Positions 59,901 through 63,436 of a stretch of DNA of 64,000 nt are shown here, piece by piece. This DNA comes from Ctena decussata. Taxonomy: Eukaryota; Mollusca; Bivalvia; Lucinida; Lucinidae. The position numbers and the translations under genes are program-made. The notes beneath the pieces were generated by a model, which saw nothing but the letters and a program-made list of their open reading frames with translations, made no database searches and was not told the DNA's origin. The stretch's first letter is position 1, and the number at the start of each line of letters is the position of its first letter. The stretch spans positions 90,468,638 to 90,532,637 of the forward strand of contig OZ022503.1 in NCBI GenBank assembly GCA_963989385.1. Direction: 5' to 3'.

Positions 59901-61523
59901 TTTACGTAACGATATATTTCCATGACGCTATAAATCTTACCTGTATTCCATGTAAATAATGAACGGATATCGTTGTTTTTCATTCGACTTCCTATGTCGA
60001 TGTTATGAGTAGAAGTACCGAAAATTTCAGAAAGATGCGATGTTTACCAATAAAAATATACTGTTCGAATCATTCGCAAGCTGAAACGCAAAACTGCTCT
60101 TCGACAAGAAATTAGGCCAGTGGTATGGAGGGCTGAATATAAAACCGGAGTAAAGATGATTAGATTATTTTATTCAATGTTTTGGTATCAGATTGAAGAA
60201 GAGAGTCAGGGCTTTTTATTGAGGTATAATACATTATCCCAGCATATCTGCAATCAAAGTATTGAGATGAGTGACAGAACTTTTTGGACGATCCTCGTAG
60301 GTTTAATGAGCATACTTTCAACGGTTCTAAAGTAAAGGAATAGACATGATATCTGTCCTGAAGAAAATACAAAGGGGCAAAACTCCGTAAAAATGTACGT
60401 AGAGGTATGGTTCTTGTTTCTTGAATATTGCCTAATAATGTTTTATAATTGTACCAAGTTTTGCAAAAATATCTTTAACCGTACTAAAGTTATAGAGCGG
60501 ACACGAACTGCATACACAACTACTCAAGGACATAATTCCGTAAATATGTAAGTGTAGTTATGATTCTGTTTCTGAGCAAATCGTCTGATGTCGCTTCGTG
60601 AAAACATATTGAACGATTTCATAGTTATGGAGCAGAAACAATTAAGACAACAGTTACTATGGAAACATAATATGTTTCCCCAAGAGGGTGGGAGGGGGGA
60701 GGGCAGATATAATTAAGTCGGAAGACTCGGTTTACTGAATCAACTCAATATGTTTTACTGTCCATGACTTCTGCAGTAAAGAATTTTAAGTGTACATTTT
60801 TCCCGCAAAACTACTTTTGTGACCCCCGTTTGCCCTTCCAATGCTCTTTCAAAATGGTGGGTAAAGGAAAATTTTCTCCTGGGGCCGTATTTATAAAGCC
60901 ACTTAAGTCGTTGCTATGCTGTTGCTAAGGCTAAATATCTGTTAAGGAGATTCCCTACAACTATGAAATTTGGTCTGGAGGAACAGTCTTTGTAAGACTG
61001 TTCCTCCAGACCAAAGTTTATAGTTGTAGGGAATCTCCTTCAAAGGAATTTAGCCTTAGCAACAGCATAGCAACCACTAAAGTCATTTTATGAATACGGC
61101 CCCTGGGGAATTAAATTAAAGTGTCGATCCTCAATGAGAAAGAATAAAGGATAACAAAATTTACGTAGTTGCTTTCCCGAATGGTGTTCCCATTGACCTA
61201 AAACGGGCTCAATAACCCTTCAGAACCAAAACATGAGCCTCGACACGACAAAACCAAATTGTGAGATGTGCGACCAGCTAAGACTCAGATCAGCCTGGAC
61301 ATCCTCCCAGTCTGATCAGAGCCTTCGCTGTCCGCACCGATGTAACTAAAACCCTTAGCTACCCTTTAAGCGTACAGCGAAGACTCTGATCAGACTGGGC
61401 GAATCTTCAGGCTGATCTGAGTCTTCGCAGGGCGCACAACCACTTTGTTGGTTAGACTACACCGCAGTGAAGAATTACGGAGCGACTTTCCATGACCGCT
61501 GCAAAGCACTTACCATCAGCCAT
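20837..61523 (-). CDS. Tandem DUF1330-like domain protein with microexon-encoded N-terminal tail (whole gene)
   Basis: Exons in order, minus strand: 61523-61514, 50467-50421, 38056-38003, 34124-34056, 32755-32708, 31807-31766, 30420-30394, 24640-24506, 23179-22939, 21757-21440, 20931-20837. All have AG/GT borders and the frame is continuous from ATG to TGA: 361 residues. Residues 1-99 are Asp/Tyr/Gln/Arg-rich and look disordered, with the recurring short pattern D-x-Q...Y-D at exon ends. Residues ~100-225 and ~226-361 each have a beta-start (GYLVLMRF; GMTLLWTEF), a middle, and a block of the type F-x-x-V/C...F..A/V..W/Y-x-x-S/D (FAVCCMWFRDVFACKRWFES; FITVSAFPNMKTVLDYHDDE). That block is what DUF1330-type dimeric alpha/beta barrels show. 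This is family recognition by eye, so function is unassigned. No signal peptide or membrane segment is seen, so it is probably intracellular. Two alternative exons are listed separately. Confidence 0.75.
21440..21757 (-). CDS. DUF1330-like gene, exon encoding most of the second domain
   Basis: Acceptor CTTTTGCAG; AA completes Gln from the previous exon, then DGMTLLWTEFPNIYERYAND... for 105 codons to ...VLDYHDD, donor GTATAT. An HG motif (KQHGATP) and the FITVSAFPNMKTVLDYHDD block fit a DUF1330-like half. A CAA/AAT microsatellite lies just downstream in the intron (21396-21426). Confidence 0.85.
22436..22507 (+). mobile_element. 3' end module of a pearl-like element
   Basis: An ACGG/AAGG tract (GGACGGAAGGACGGAAGG) is followed by ACAGCTGAAAACAGTATACC, CCTCTAAAACTACGTTTTG and CGGGGGATAT. 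This is the same order of microsatellite, ACAG...AAACAGTATACCCC and closing complementary GGGGG-ATA as at 47430 and 49850. The 5' part, upstream to about 22340, has no clear core repeats. Confidence 0.6.
22687..22925. mobile_element. Foldback MITE 'GAGCCGCGACACG', copy 2, next to a splice donor
   Basis: Ends TGAGCTGCAACACGAG and CTCGTGGTGCGGCTCA with a palindromic body (CAGCCTGGGCATCC / GGATGCCCAGGCTG). Its right edge is 13 bases from the coding end of the exon at 22939 and only about 7 bases beyond the six-base donor. Confidence 0.85.
22939..23179 (-). CDS. DUF1330-like gene, exon encoding most of the first domain
   Basis: Acceptor CTTTTATTTTCAG, then MRIMIANPEMMMKDQWWDPR... for 80 codons, ending ...PLPFDLQ plus C before GTAAGT. 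It contains FAVCCMWFRDVFACKRWFES followed by HPYQVLAVPL, the most DUF1330-like stretch. The initial Met is internal, since the preceding exon joins in frame. Confidence 0.85.
23491..23530. repeat. (CA)n microsatellite
   Basis: About 18 CA units with one TA and one CG interruption, in an intron. Frames across it on both strands are low-complexity artefacts. Confidence 0.95.
23812..23889. repeat. Exact 39-bp tandem duplication
   Basis: GTGTTGCCTTTATTGACCG followed by TTAGCATTTCGAAACACAGG occurs twice head to tail without change; a recent slip or duplication within the intron. Confidence 0.9.
24233..24468. mobile_element. Foldback MITE 'GAGCCGCGACACG', copy 3
   Basis: Ends TGAGCCGCGACACGAG and TCATGTCGCGGCTCA; body with CAGCCTGGGCATCCGCC and its complement. 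It lies 38 bases past the exon end at 24506, again beside a splice donor. Confidence 0.85.
24506..24640 (-). CDS. DUF1330-like gene, first exon of the domain region
   Basis: Acceptor CTGTGTATTCAG, 45 complete codons ANKGYLVLMRFRPNDLPDVV..., donor GTAAGT, phase 0 at both ends. GYLVLMRF is the expected first beta strand of the first DUF1330-like half; all exons upstream of this one encode the low-complexity tail. Confidence 0.85.
24809..24891. repeat. ~30-bp inverted repeat in an intron
   Basis: TTTCGTTTCTTTATGCTT and AAGCATAAAGAAACGAAA are perfectly complementary around a 13-15-base loop, with further partial pairing outward (AATACTTG / CAAGTATT). Confidence 0.85.
24892..27044 (-). other. Intron part, no exon recognised; two poly(A) signals at its far end
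   Basis: AT-rich intron sequence. A weak ACGG-type tract (GGACGGCCGGACGGACGAC) near 25654 may be another pearl-like remnant. On the minus strand AATAAA occurs at 26926-26921 and 26937-26932, about 110-120 bases after the stop of the alternative terminal exon. Confidence 0.5.
26921..26937 (-). terminator. Two AATAAA polyadenylation signals for the short transcript
   Basis: Minus-strand AATAAA appears twice within 17 bases (TTTATTAATGTTTTATT on the plus strand), a normal distance downstream of the stop at 27045. This supports polyadenylation inside the intron. Confidence 0.5.
27045..27221 (-). CDS. Alternative 3' terminal exon of the DUF1330-like gene (short isoform)
   Basis: After an acceptor TTTCTTTCATAAG the phase-0 frame that all upstream exons require reads EVKPAGRANSYSTRITDLMT..., 58 residues ending ...FAFASET and TAA. 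With the seven upstream coding exons it would give a protein of about 157 residues without either DUF1330-like half. It has its own poly(A) signals downstream. It could instead be an unrelated small exon or a decayed segment; the correct phase, open frame and poly(A) signals together make a real exon the better reading. Confidence 0.6.
   Translation of the reverse strand, partial: EVKPAGRANSYSTRITDLMTSLKDEPEQSPRLNQMIEAGAFVPRFSALSNKFAFASET
27400..27604. mobile_element. Palindromic MITE 'GGGGCCGTATTCAT', copy 1 (ends worn)
   Basis: Near-perfect palindrome: CTTAAGCCGTTGCTATGCTG, CCCTACAACTATGAAATTTG and GGAGGAACA in the left arm, with their complements on the right. Four better copies lie at 35938, 37471, 60881 and 63048. 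Confidence 0.85.
27660..27840 (-). repeat. Dispersed repeat family 'TTTGCTCC', reverse copy
   Basis: Minus-strand order: ATACACTTTCTGCGAAAGCG, GGGGCTCAACTCTTACAG, ATTTGCTCTTCTAGGGG and AACCAGGGTGAAGTAAATAG. In the intron upstream of the alternative terminal exon; a further plus-strand fragment lies at 28185-28290. Confidence 0.55.
28325..28560. mobile_element. Decayed copy of the TA-flanked MITE found at 52198
   Basis: Shares TGTCAGTTGTTTGGAATTAA, GGGCAAACAGTGAAAATCC and a GAGACGGCTC...GTCGTCTC hairpin with the 52198-52411 element, and ends TATGTCCGAATTTACCCG. The left end is worn. The open frame on the plus strand here is only this repeat. Confidence 0.7.
28561..30093. other. Intron, nothing recognised
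   Basis: AT-rich intron of the DUF1330-like gene. No paired splice sites with an open frame and no known repeat family, apart from a GTGTAGAC/GATCAGACTG-like scrap near 29080. Confidence 0.45.
30094..30333. mobile_element. Foldback MITE 'GAGCCGCGACACG', copy 4
   Basis: TGAGCCGCGACACGAGAAAA at the left and TTTTGTCGCGTCGCGGCTCA at the right. The best-preserved copy, ~240 bp, 61 bases past the microexon at 30394. Confidence 0.88.
30394..30420 (-). CDS. DUF1330-like gene, 27-nt microexon
   Basis: Acceptor CCCTAG, nine codons DPDAQQRYD, donor GTAAGC, phase 0 at both ends. Its identity rests on the conserved exon style (starts D, ends YD) and exact splice borders; on its own it would be too short to call. 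Confidence 0.65.
30421..31765. other. Intron with a 110-bp foldback
   Basis: At 31355-31466 ATTGAATTTATTAAACGAGT pairs with ACTCGTTGG/ACGAGTTTAATAAATTC sequence around GATAAGATGC-GAGG-...GCATCTTATC. A candidate repeat continues to about 31690 with CGTCATATGATAAAATTTT. No other structure was recognised. Confidence 0.5.
31766..31807 (-). CDS. DUF1330-like gene, 42-nt microexon
   Basis: Acceptor ATCTTTTAAG, fourteen codons DRYRPAPEYRQAYD, donor GTAAGT, phase 0-0. Starts with D and ends with YD like its neighbours. Confidence 0.75.
32295..32432. repeat. Foldback repeat with GTAGACC...GGTCTAC arms
   Basis: GGTAAACAGCGTAGACC and GGTCTACACTGTTTGCC enclose GACGCCGC-AACAC-GCGGCGTC. Related decayed pieces lie at 41705-41750 and 62985-63045. 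Confidence 0.65.
32630..32675. repeat. (GA)n microsatellite beside a splice donor
   Basis: About 23 GA units. On the transcribed strand this is a (CT)n tract beginning 33 bases after the exon 32708-32755. Confidence 0.95.
32708..32755 (-). CDS. DUF1330-like gene, 48-nt exon
   Basis: Acceptor CTTTTCAG, sixteen codons TDFDPRQYDVDKEMYQ, donor GTATGT, phase 0-0. It repeats the DPRQYDV idea seen in the next exon upstream (RRYDVER). Confidence 0.78.
33335..33545 (+). repeat. Dispersed repeat family 'TTTGCTCC' copy
   Basis: TTCAGGGCGAGAGACTATC start, ATCAACTCTTAAGGAGTAT and GAGCAAATTCTTACC core, AAACAGGAAGTCACAAATG and CAAAATGGCGGAAACATTG end. Confidence 0.58.
33835..33966. repeat. ~130-bp near-perfect hairpin
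   Basis: TTTTCTGATGTTTATC, GTGTAAACTACATTGGGTCAC and ATGAACCCC on the left mirror GGGGTTCAT, GTGACCCAATGTAGTTTACAC and GATAAACCTCAGAAAA on the right. A related piece (TAATGTAGTTTACATTCC) is at 33600. Terminal duplications were not resolved. Confidence 0.85.
34056..34124 (-). CDS. DUF1330-like gene, 69-nt exon
   Basis: Acceptor GCTTACAG, 23 codons beginning DYQQDLSPRRRQRPHERR and ending YDVER, donor GTAGGT, phase 0-0. Strongly basic in the middle, acidic or tyrosine at both ends. Confidence 0.78.
34257..34632. mobile_element. MITE with TACCGTATA ends and an inner hairpin element
   Basis: Left TACCGTATACAAGGTAATTT and right AAATTACCGCTTATACGGTA are inverted and end in TA. The body repeats AACCGCGAA and AAAATCGCGAAA. 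Inside, 34425-34505 is a separate hairpin (TTTTTCACTTGAGGCAGTTC ... GAACTGGCTCAAGTGAAAAA), probably a second element inserted into the first. Confidence 0.7.
34633..35937. other. Intron with a (CATA)n array, otherwise nothing recognised
   Basis: 35258-35398 is almost pure (CATA)n, which creates Met/Tyr/Val/Cys-rich false frames on the minus strand. The 109-codon plus-strand frame at 35624-35953 has no domain, start context or splice partner and is not called. Confidence 0.6.
35938..36159. mobile_element. Palindromic MITE 'GGGGCCGTATTCAT', copy 2
   Basis: GGGCCGTATTCATAAAACGA ... TGAATACGGCCCC ends and a long hairpin with GGAGGAACAGTCT-AAAA-AGACTGTTCCTCC at its centre. 222 bp, no coding. Confidence 0.92.
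36160..37470. other. Intron, nothing firm
   Basis: Only a scrap of the 'TTTGCTCC' repeat (ACACTTTCGGGGGAAGACC near 36890) was recognised. No exon. Confidence 0.45.
37471..37692. mobile_element. Palindromic MITE 'GGGGCCGTATTCAT', copy 3
   Basis: Same ends and centre (GGAACAGTCTTAC-AAAGACTGTTCC) as the copy at 35938, from which it is 1.3 kb away in the same intron. Confidence 0.92.
38003..38056 (-). CDS. DUF1330-like gene, 54-nt exon
   Basis: Acceptor TTTACCTCTAG, eighteen codons DPLDNEQNQKPDYYYCKS, donor GTAAGT, phase 0-0. It can follow either the exon ending RQHPE (50421) or the alternative first exon ending MSY (40071) without a frame change. Confidence 0.75.
38057..39331. other. Intron; 31-base T run, otherwise nothing
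   Basis: Poly(T) at 38942-38972, flanked by two CACGTGATCTGCAT / ATGCAGATCACGTGACAG blocks (38700 and 39123) that are inverted and about 420 bp apart, so a worn foldback or SINE-sized insertion is possible. Confidence 0.45.
39332..39495. mobile_element. Foldback MITE 'GAGCCGCGACACG', copy 5 (internally deleted)
   Basis: Ends TGAGCCGCGACACGAAAA and TTTTGTCGTGTCGCGGCTCA are intact, but at 164 bp it lacks part of one arm. Confidence 0.85.
40071..40100 (-). CDS. Alternative first coding exon (ATG AGC TAC) of the DUF1330-like gene
   Basis: A 30-nt exon between TTCTTCTTTATTCCAG and GTAAGT. Its last nine bases are ATG AGC TAC, ending in phase 0, which joins the exon at 38056 in frame (MSY then DPLDNEQ...). 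Reading through from the exon at 50421 in phase 0 would meet TAA inside it, so it fits as a 5' UTR/start exon of a second transcript, giving 345 residues, rather than as an exon included in the longer form. Confidence 0.5.
40378..40500 (-). repeat. Dispersed repeat family 'TTTGCTCC', reverse fragment
   Basis: GACTTCCTGTTTGCTTGCTT and AGAATTCTCTGCTTAAAAAT on the plus strand are the complement of the family's AGGAAGTC and core blocks. Confidence 0.45.
40501..42830. other. Intron, mostly unassigned
   Basis: A SINE tail scrap lies at 40979-41008 (GTGAGTGAGTGAACTCGGGT). GATCCGATACTGTCG-like words recur at 41212, 41408, 42166 and 42540-42570, so ~41200-42585 may be one unknown repeat whose ends share ATGGACTCGACAGTATCGGATC and the complementary GATCCGATACTGTCGAGTCC, an inverted pair. 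No reading frame is convincing. Confidence 0.4.
41202..42585. mobile_element. Putative ~1.4-kb element with CAGTATCGGATC inverted ends
   Basis: Near 41205 the sequence GGACTCGACAGTATCGGATC is mirrored near 42565 by GATCCGATACTGTCGAGTCC, which is its exact complement over 20 bases; further GACAGTATCGGATCATACG (41408) and TGATCCG..ACTGTCGCACA (42160) form an inner inverted pair. That suggests a DNA transposon with nested subterminal repeats. No transposase frame is recognised, so it would be nonautonomous. Confidence 0.55.
42838..43075 (-). mobile_element. SINE-like element (minus strand)
   Basis: Minus strand: tRNA-like head GGTTGGTGCGATGGTGCTG with TTTAATTCCAGTGCCGGGG, a body, then CCGATATAGACTGAAATACT and CAAAGGGCCGTTAAACACGC. 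Matches the copy at 15650 throughout. Confidence 0.6.
43315..43510 (+). repeat. Dispersed repeat family 'GGGACACC...CACTGTTTGCT', copy 3
   Basis: GGGACACCTCAAATAATTAC start, a central hairpin AGACTGCTCCC-TTTT-GGGAGCAGTCT, then CTGCACTGTTTGCTC and an AATATTTAGAATTTTTACAG end. The cleanest copy. Confidence 0.75.
43511..45184. other. Intron, nothing recognised
   Basis: No exon with proper borders in the gene's phase, and no match to the other repeat families. Confidence 0.45.
45185..45440 (+). pseudogene. 3' fragment of an RTE-type LINE (plus strand)
   Basis: The broken frame GTVKGKRR-DRQK...RTRWKGIVVKSSL, recognisable from GGGCACAGTGAAAGGAAAAA and GGTGGAAAGGGATTGTTG, matches the C-terminal tail of the minus-strand element at 63460-64000. 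It is interrupted by stops, a frameshift and a C-rich expansion at 45340-45374, and ends near GATTGGGGGATTATGGGATA. No function remains. Confidence 0.65.
46140..46800. other. Unassigned; open frames of uncertain origin
   Basis: A plus-strand frame at 46154-46537 (127 codons, Lys/Asn/Thr/Gln-rich, ending RTTTELPPWNGQ) continues with a broken but protein-like stretch (ITGGLKSILQAQPHPQFLKW) to about 46660. It could be a worn transposon coding remnant. No domain was recognised and no splice sites place it in either host gene. Confidence 0.3.
46848..49939 (+). mobile_element. Pearl-like (Helentron-type) element with 166-bp core array and higher-order repeats
   Basis: The ends TATACCCCCGCTT (46848-46860) and AAGCGGGGGTATA (49927-49939) are perfect 13-bp inverted repeats. 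The core is about fourteen 166-bp units (AATCTTTGACGAAAAATTTC, TATGGAAAGAAAGAAAATCG, GCCGGAGAAGGCTG, AATCCCACGATACAACACAT), preceded by three more diverged units. A (GGAC)n/ACGG tract at 49838-49893 and ACAGATGTAAACCAGTATAC close the 3' side, where TATACCCCCCACTTT-TTC-AAAGCGGGGGTATA can fold. A second, inner copy of this 3' module lies at 47420-47475. The many 60-210-codon frames inside are repeat shadows. Confidence 0.8.
49940..50420. other. Intron, nothing recognised
   Basis: AT-rich sequence between the pearl-like element and the second coding exon. No repeat match. Confidence 0.45.
50421..50467 (-). CDS. DUF1330-like gene, second coding exon
   Basis: Acceptor TGCTCCACAG; AA completes Glu from ATGGCTGATG of the first exon, then PSYGYYDDPYRQHPE, donor GTAAGA, leaving phase 0 as all the following exons need. 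Tyr/Asp/Pro-rich, like the other tail exons. Confidence 0.72.
50468..52160. other. Intron, nothing recognised
   Basis: A poly(C) run lies at 51222-51236. The frames at 51654-51960 have no domain and no splice partner. Confidence 0.45.
52165..52545 (+). repeat. Dispersed repeat family 'GGGACACC...CACTGTTTGCT', copy 4, interrupted by a MITE
   Basis: AAAATTGGGACTCTAAACAATTA (split at 52197) continues after the MITE as CTGTAACTGTTCTAAAAATA, then ACTGTTTGCTCAGCCCCATC and TTTTAGAATAATCACGG. Removing 52198-52413 restores the order seen in the uninterrupted copies at 13190 and 43315. Confidence 0.75.
52198..52411. mobile_element. 214-bp MITE with TA target-site duplication
   Basis: Ends GGGGAGAGT and ACTCTCCCC, extended inverted repeats TAACTTCGGAC / GTCTGAAGTTA and GCGGGTAAATTCGGACA / TGTCCGAAATTACCCGC, and a central hairpin GAGACGGCTCA-TGG-TGAGCCGTCTC. 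TA is present on both sides (52196-52197, 52412-52413) and single in the empty relatives. This is the mark of a Tc1/mariner-mobilised element. A worn copy is at 28325. Confidence 0.88.
53021..54319. repeat. 1.3-kb near-perfect inverted repeat (foldback)
   Basis: The left arm from CACGCCTACCAATCGCTCTC to about 53645 is mirrored by the right arm from about 53695 to GAGCGATTGGTAGGCGTG at 54319. Matching blocks include GAAACCACGG, CCGGTTTTGCAGGAGGGGAG, ACATGCTCCGCC, CGGTTCCGCATGAGATA and ACATTGCAGATGACTTTCTG. The spacer is only about 50 bp. Arms differ by scattered substitutions and short gaps. The frames in each arm are mirror shadows of one another; one (53433-53612) is protein-like but not recognised. 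It could be a foldback transposon or a local inverted duplication. Confidence 0.9.
54320..55688. other. Intron, nothing recognised
   Basis: AT-rich, no exon in phase. The frame at 55354-55581 ends with a scrap of the AGCTCGCCTG repeat (55579-55592). Confidence 0.45.
55689..59207. repeat. Tandem array of ~440-456-bp units
   Basis: About eight units, each with ATGACCTTGACCTTTAGTGA, ATATACCAAATATTGTACCT, AGTTTCAAGGTCATAGGCCT, GGCGTGGCGGCCATCTTGGT and CTTGACGACGGACGGGCTGA. Anchors of the last motif fall at about 56365, 56803, 57240, 57691, 58142, 58598 and 59051, so the last units are longest and most alike. On the minus strand each unit gives a related open frame (SSRFSNIFSSET, MTKMAATPIYG, RPMTLKLGM). 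Similar repeat-derived peptides are common in predicted proteomes of marine invertebrates, but nothing shows translation. It lies in intron 1 of the DUF1330-like gene. Confidence 0.85.
59550..59612 (+). mobile_element. SINE tail fragment
   Basis: GATCGATATAGACTGAAACA and CTCAGAGAGCCGTTTAACC match, on the opposite strand, the tails of the SINEs at 15650 and 42838. Confidence 0.5.
59613..60880. other. Intron, nothing recognised
   Basis: No exon in phase. A worn core-repeat-like stretch at 60430-60640 (ATTATAGAGCGGACACGAAC, ACAACTACTCAAGGACATAA) may be an old satellite unit. Confidence 0.4.
60881..61104. mobile_element. Palindromic MITE 'GGGGCCGTATTCAT', copy 4
   Basis: GGGGCCGTATTTATAAAGCC ... 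ATGAATACGGCCCC, central GGAACAGTCTT-TGT-AAGACTGTTCC. It lies just 3' of the first coding exon, in intron 1. Confidence 0.92.
61234..61455. mobile_element. Foldback MITE 'GAGCCGCGACACG', copy 6 (one end broken)
   Basis: Left end TGAGCCTCGACACGAC is kept; the right end reads ACAACCACTTTGTTGGTTAG and then diverges into ACTACACCG. It lies 59 bases from the first coding exon, in intron 1. Confidence 0.8.
61514..61523 (-). CDS. DUF1330-like gene, first coding exon (ATG GCT GAT G)
   Basis: ATG at 61523-61521, then GCT GAT G and donor GTAAGT. The preceding CTTTTTCAG at 61542-61551 suggests a 28-nt exon (61541-61514) with 18 bases of 5' UTR. The call rests on the ATG, the strong donor and exact phase fit to the exon at 50467; ten coding bases cannot be proved by eye. 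Confidence 0.55.
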
Positions 61524-61541
61524 AATGAAAATGAATGATTT

Positions 61542-62289
61542 CTGAAAAAGCAAATACACACCAGAGATCGAAAACGGGTCCGAAGTTCCGACTGCAGTTT
61601 AAAGTCACTGTAGAGTTCATGGGACAAACGTTATTGTATATTGGACGTAATGTATAGTCTCAAAGCTTGAAAACTTAACCATGAGGAAAGTCATCCTAAA
61701 GTTCACACAGCCAAGCAAATACGTACACCGATAGGAAAATACAATGAAACGGAACAGTATTTCTTCGACAGCTGATAAAATTCAAACAGTAAACTTACGC
61801 TTTAACAAACACCCAAACACCAAAGATCTATACAAATACATAATATACGTAAAACCTCTTTTTTCAACTGTTTCTGTATTTTAAACCACAAGCTGTACAG
61901 GTGATAACAATACTGGACTTAATGCAAATGGTTTTCGTCCGGGAACAGATAGCAGTATAAAGTAATAGTGATTTCAAGCAGTTCACACTCCCATCTTATG
62001 TAGTTCAAATACCAAGTAGGGAGTTGGTCTTGTAGGGCCCTCCTAACCCGTCAGCGAGACATAATTATCAAATACAAAACCAACTGAAAACAATGATTAA
62101 ACAAACTTGAGAAAGGCGAAATTTAATTTAGACCATGAGCTGGACCACGATGGGCTTGACCGAATTAACACATCTACAACACAGCACAGACTATTTGAGA
62201 ACACTTTTGACTGAACAGTTTTTCAGTCAAACTGGGGCGATTATAAAATTGAAGAGGTGACTAGGAATAGATAATTCAGAGTTTGCAGA
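61542..62289. other. Upstream region of the DUF1330-like gene, nothing recognised
   Basis: This must contain the 5' UTR exon(s) and perhaps the promoter of the minus-strand gene, or part of a further intron. No TATA box or CpG-dense stretch stands out. Confidence 0.4.
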
Positions 62290-62297
62290 AGAATCAC

Positions 62298-62385
62298 ACT
62301 CCCAGTCAGAATCGAACTCACGACCTCTATATAATGAATTCAGGGTGCTTACACATTGTTTAGACAGCCGGCTTGGAGCCGTCAT
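62298..62385 (-). mobile_element. tRNA-derived SINE head or tRNA relic
   Basis: On the minus strand GGTCGTGAGTTCGATTCTGA contains an intact B box (GTTCGATTC). A worn A-box-like GCCGGCTGTCTAAACA lies about 45 bases upstream. The acceptor stem does not pair well, so this is not an intact tRNA gene; a SINE promoter head is likelier. Confidence 0.5.
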
Positions 62386-63047
62386 GAGAAGCACTTGTGG
62401 TATTACACTAGACTGGAGAAAAGTTGAAAGTACTTGACTGATATTAAATAAGCATTGTCTTTCTTTGCAAAACATTTGCCAATCACGTTATACTCTGACA
62501 CAGTGAAGACTAATCGTGTCGAAAAAAACCTAAATATATGTGCGAGTAATTTCTCTTCTGATGCAAGGTGAGAGTGAACGCTCGTGTCATATTTTTTGTT
62601 TAATTTTATTTGCATTGCCAAGACGAGTACTCGTAATTTTGGCAGTGTTACCAAGGTCATCGAATATACTCTAGAACGAATTAATGCAATTTCTGGCTGT
62701 ATGGGATCCAGAAAGTCATGTATCATACAACATATTTGTTTGGGGCGCCATAATGTTTTGGTAAAGATCGCTAACAAAGAGTGTGGAAAGTGGTACGTTT
62801 TGATTTAATGAAATAGATGCAATATGAAAAGAAAGAAATAATTTATATTAAATCAATCTTGTGCTGTGTATAAAAAAACCAAACTCACCACCAGCAACAA
62901 CAACAACAATAAATGACACCCACCAAGCAATGATTCTTAATCATGTAAACGTGTGTTTAACCCATTGATGCCGAAAGAGCATTGGCGAACAGTAAAGACC
63001 CAGATCAGACACCATAAAACGCAGTGTCTGATCAGGATCAGGATCTT
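62386..63047. other. Unassigned flank
   Basis: The minus-strand frame at 62403-62777 (124 codons) has no domain or splice logic. At 62985-63045 GCGAACAGTAAAGACCCAGA and GTGTCTGATCAGGATCA are a scrap of the GTAGACC foldback family, into which the next MITE has inserted. Confidence 0.4.
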
Positions 63048-63269
63048 GGGTCGTATTCATAAAACGACTTAAGCCGTTGCTATGATGTTGCTAAGGCTGA
63101 ATTTCTACAAAGGAGATTCCCTACAACTATGAAATTTGCTCTGGAGGAACAGTCTTTGTAAGACTGTTCCTCCAGAGCAAATTTCATCGTTGTAGGGAGT
63201 CTCCACCATATAAATTTACCCTTAGCAACCACATAGCAACGACTTAAGTCGTTTTATGAATATGGCCCC
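63048..63269. mobile_element. Palindromic MITE 'GGGGCCGTATTCAT', copy 5
   Basis: GGGTCGTATTCATAAAACGA ... TGAATATGGCCCC with the shared GGAACAGTCTT-TGT-AAGACTGTTCC centre; end bases slightly worn. Confidence 0.9.
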
Positions 63270-63436
63270 TTGTCTATTAGTGTAAGACAAATGGATATTT
63301 CTATTTCAAATGAAAAAAAAATAAAACAAAAGATAAAGAGAAAATAAACCGAACTCCACTTACATAAAATTAACAAACCAAATTATTATGTAAAAATTCC
63401 ACCAGGCATAAATGGATTAATAAAGTGAAGAAGCTG

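Noticed and set aside
62298..62385. Intact tRNA gene
   Set aside because: Only the B box is good; the acceptor and D arms do not pair, so it is recorded as a SINE head or relic.
62403..62808. Frames of 124 codons (minus) and 74 codons (plus) upstream of the DUF1330-like gene
   Set aside because: They overlap on opposite strands, with no domain, start context or splice structure.
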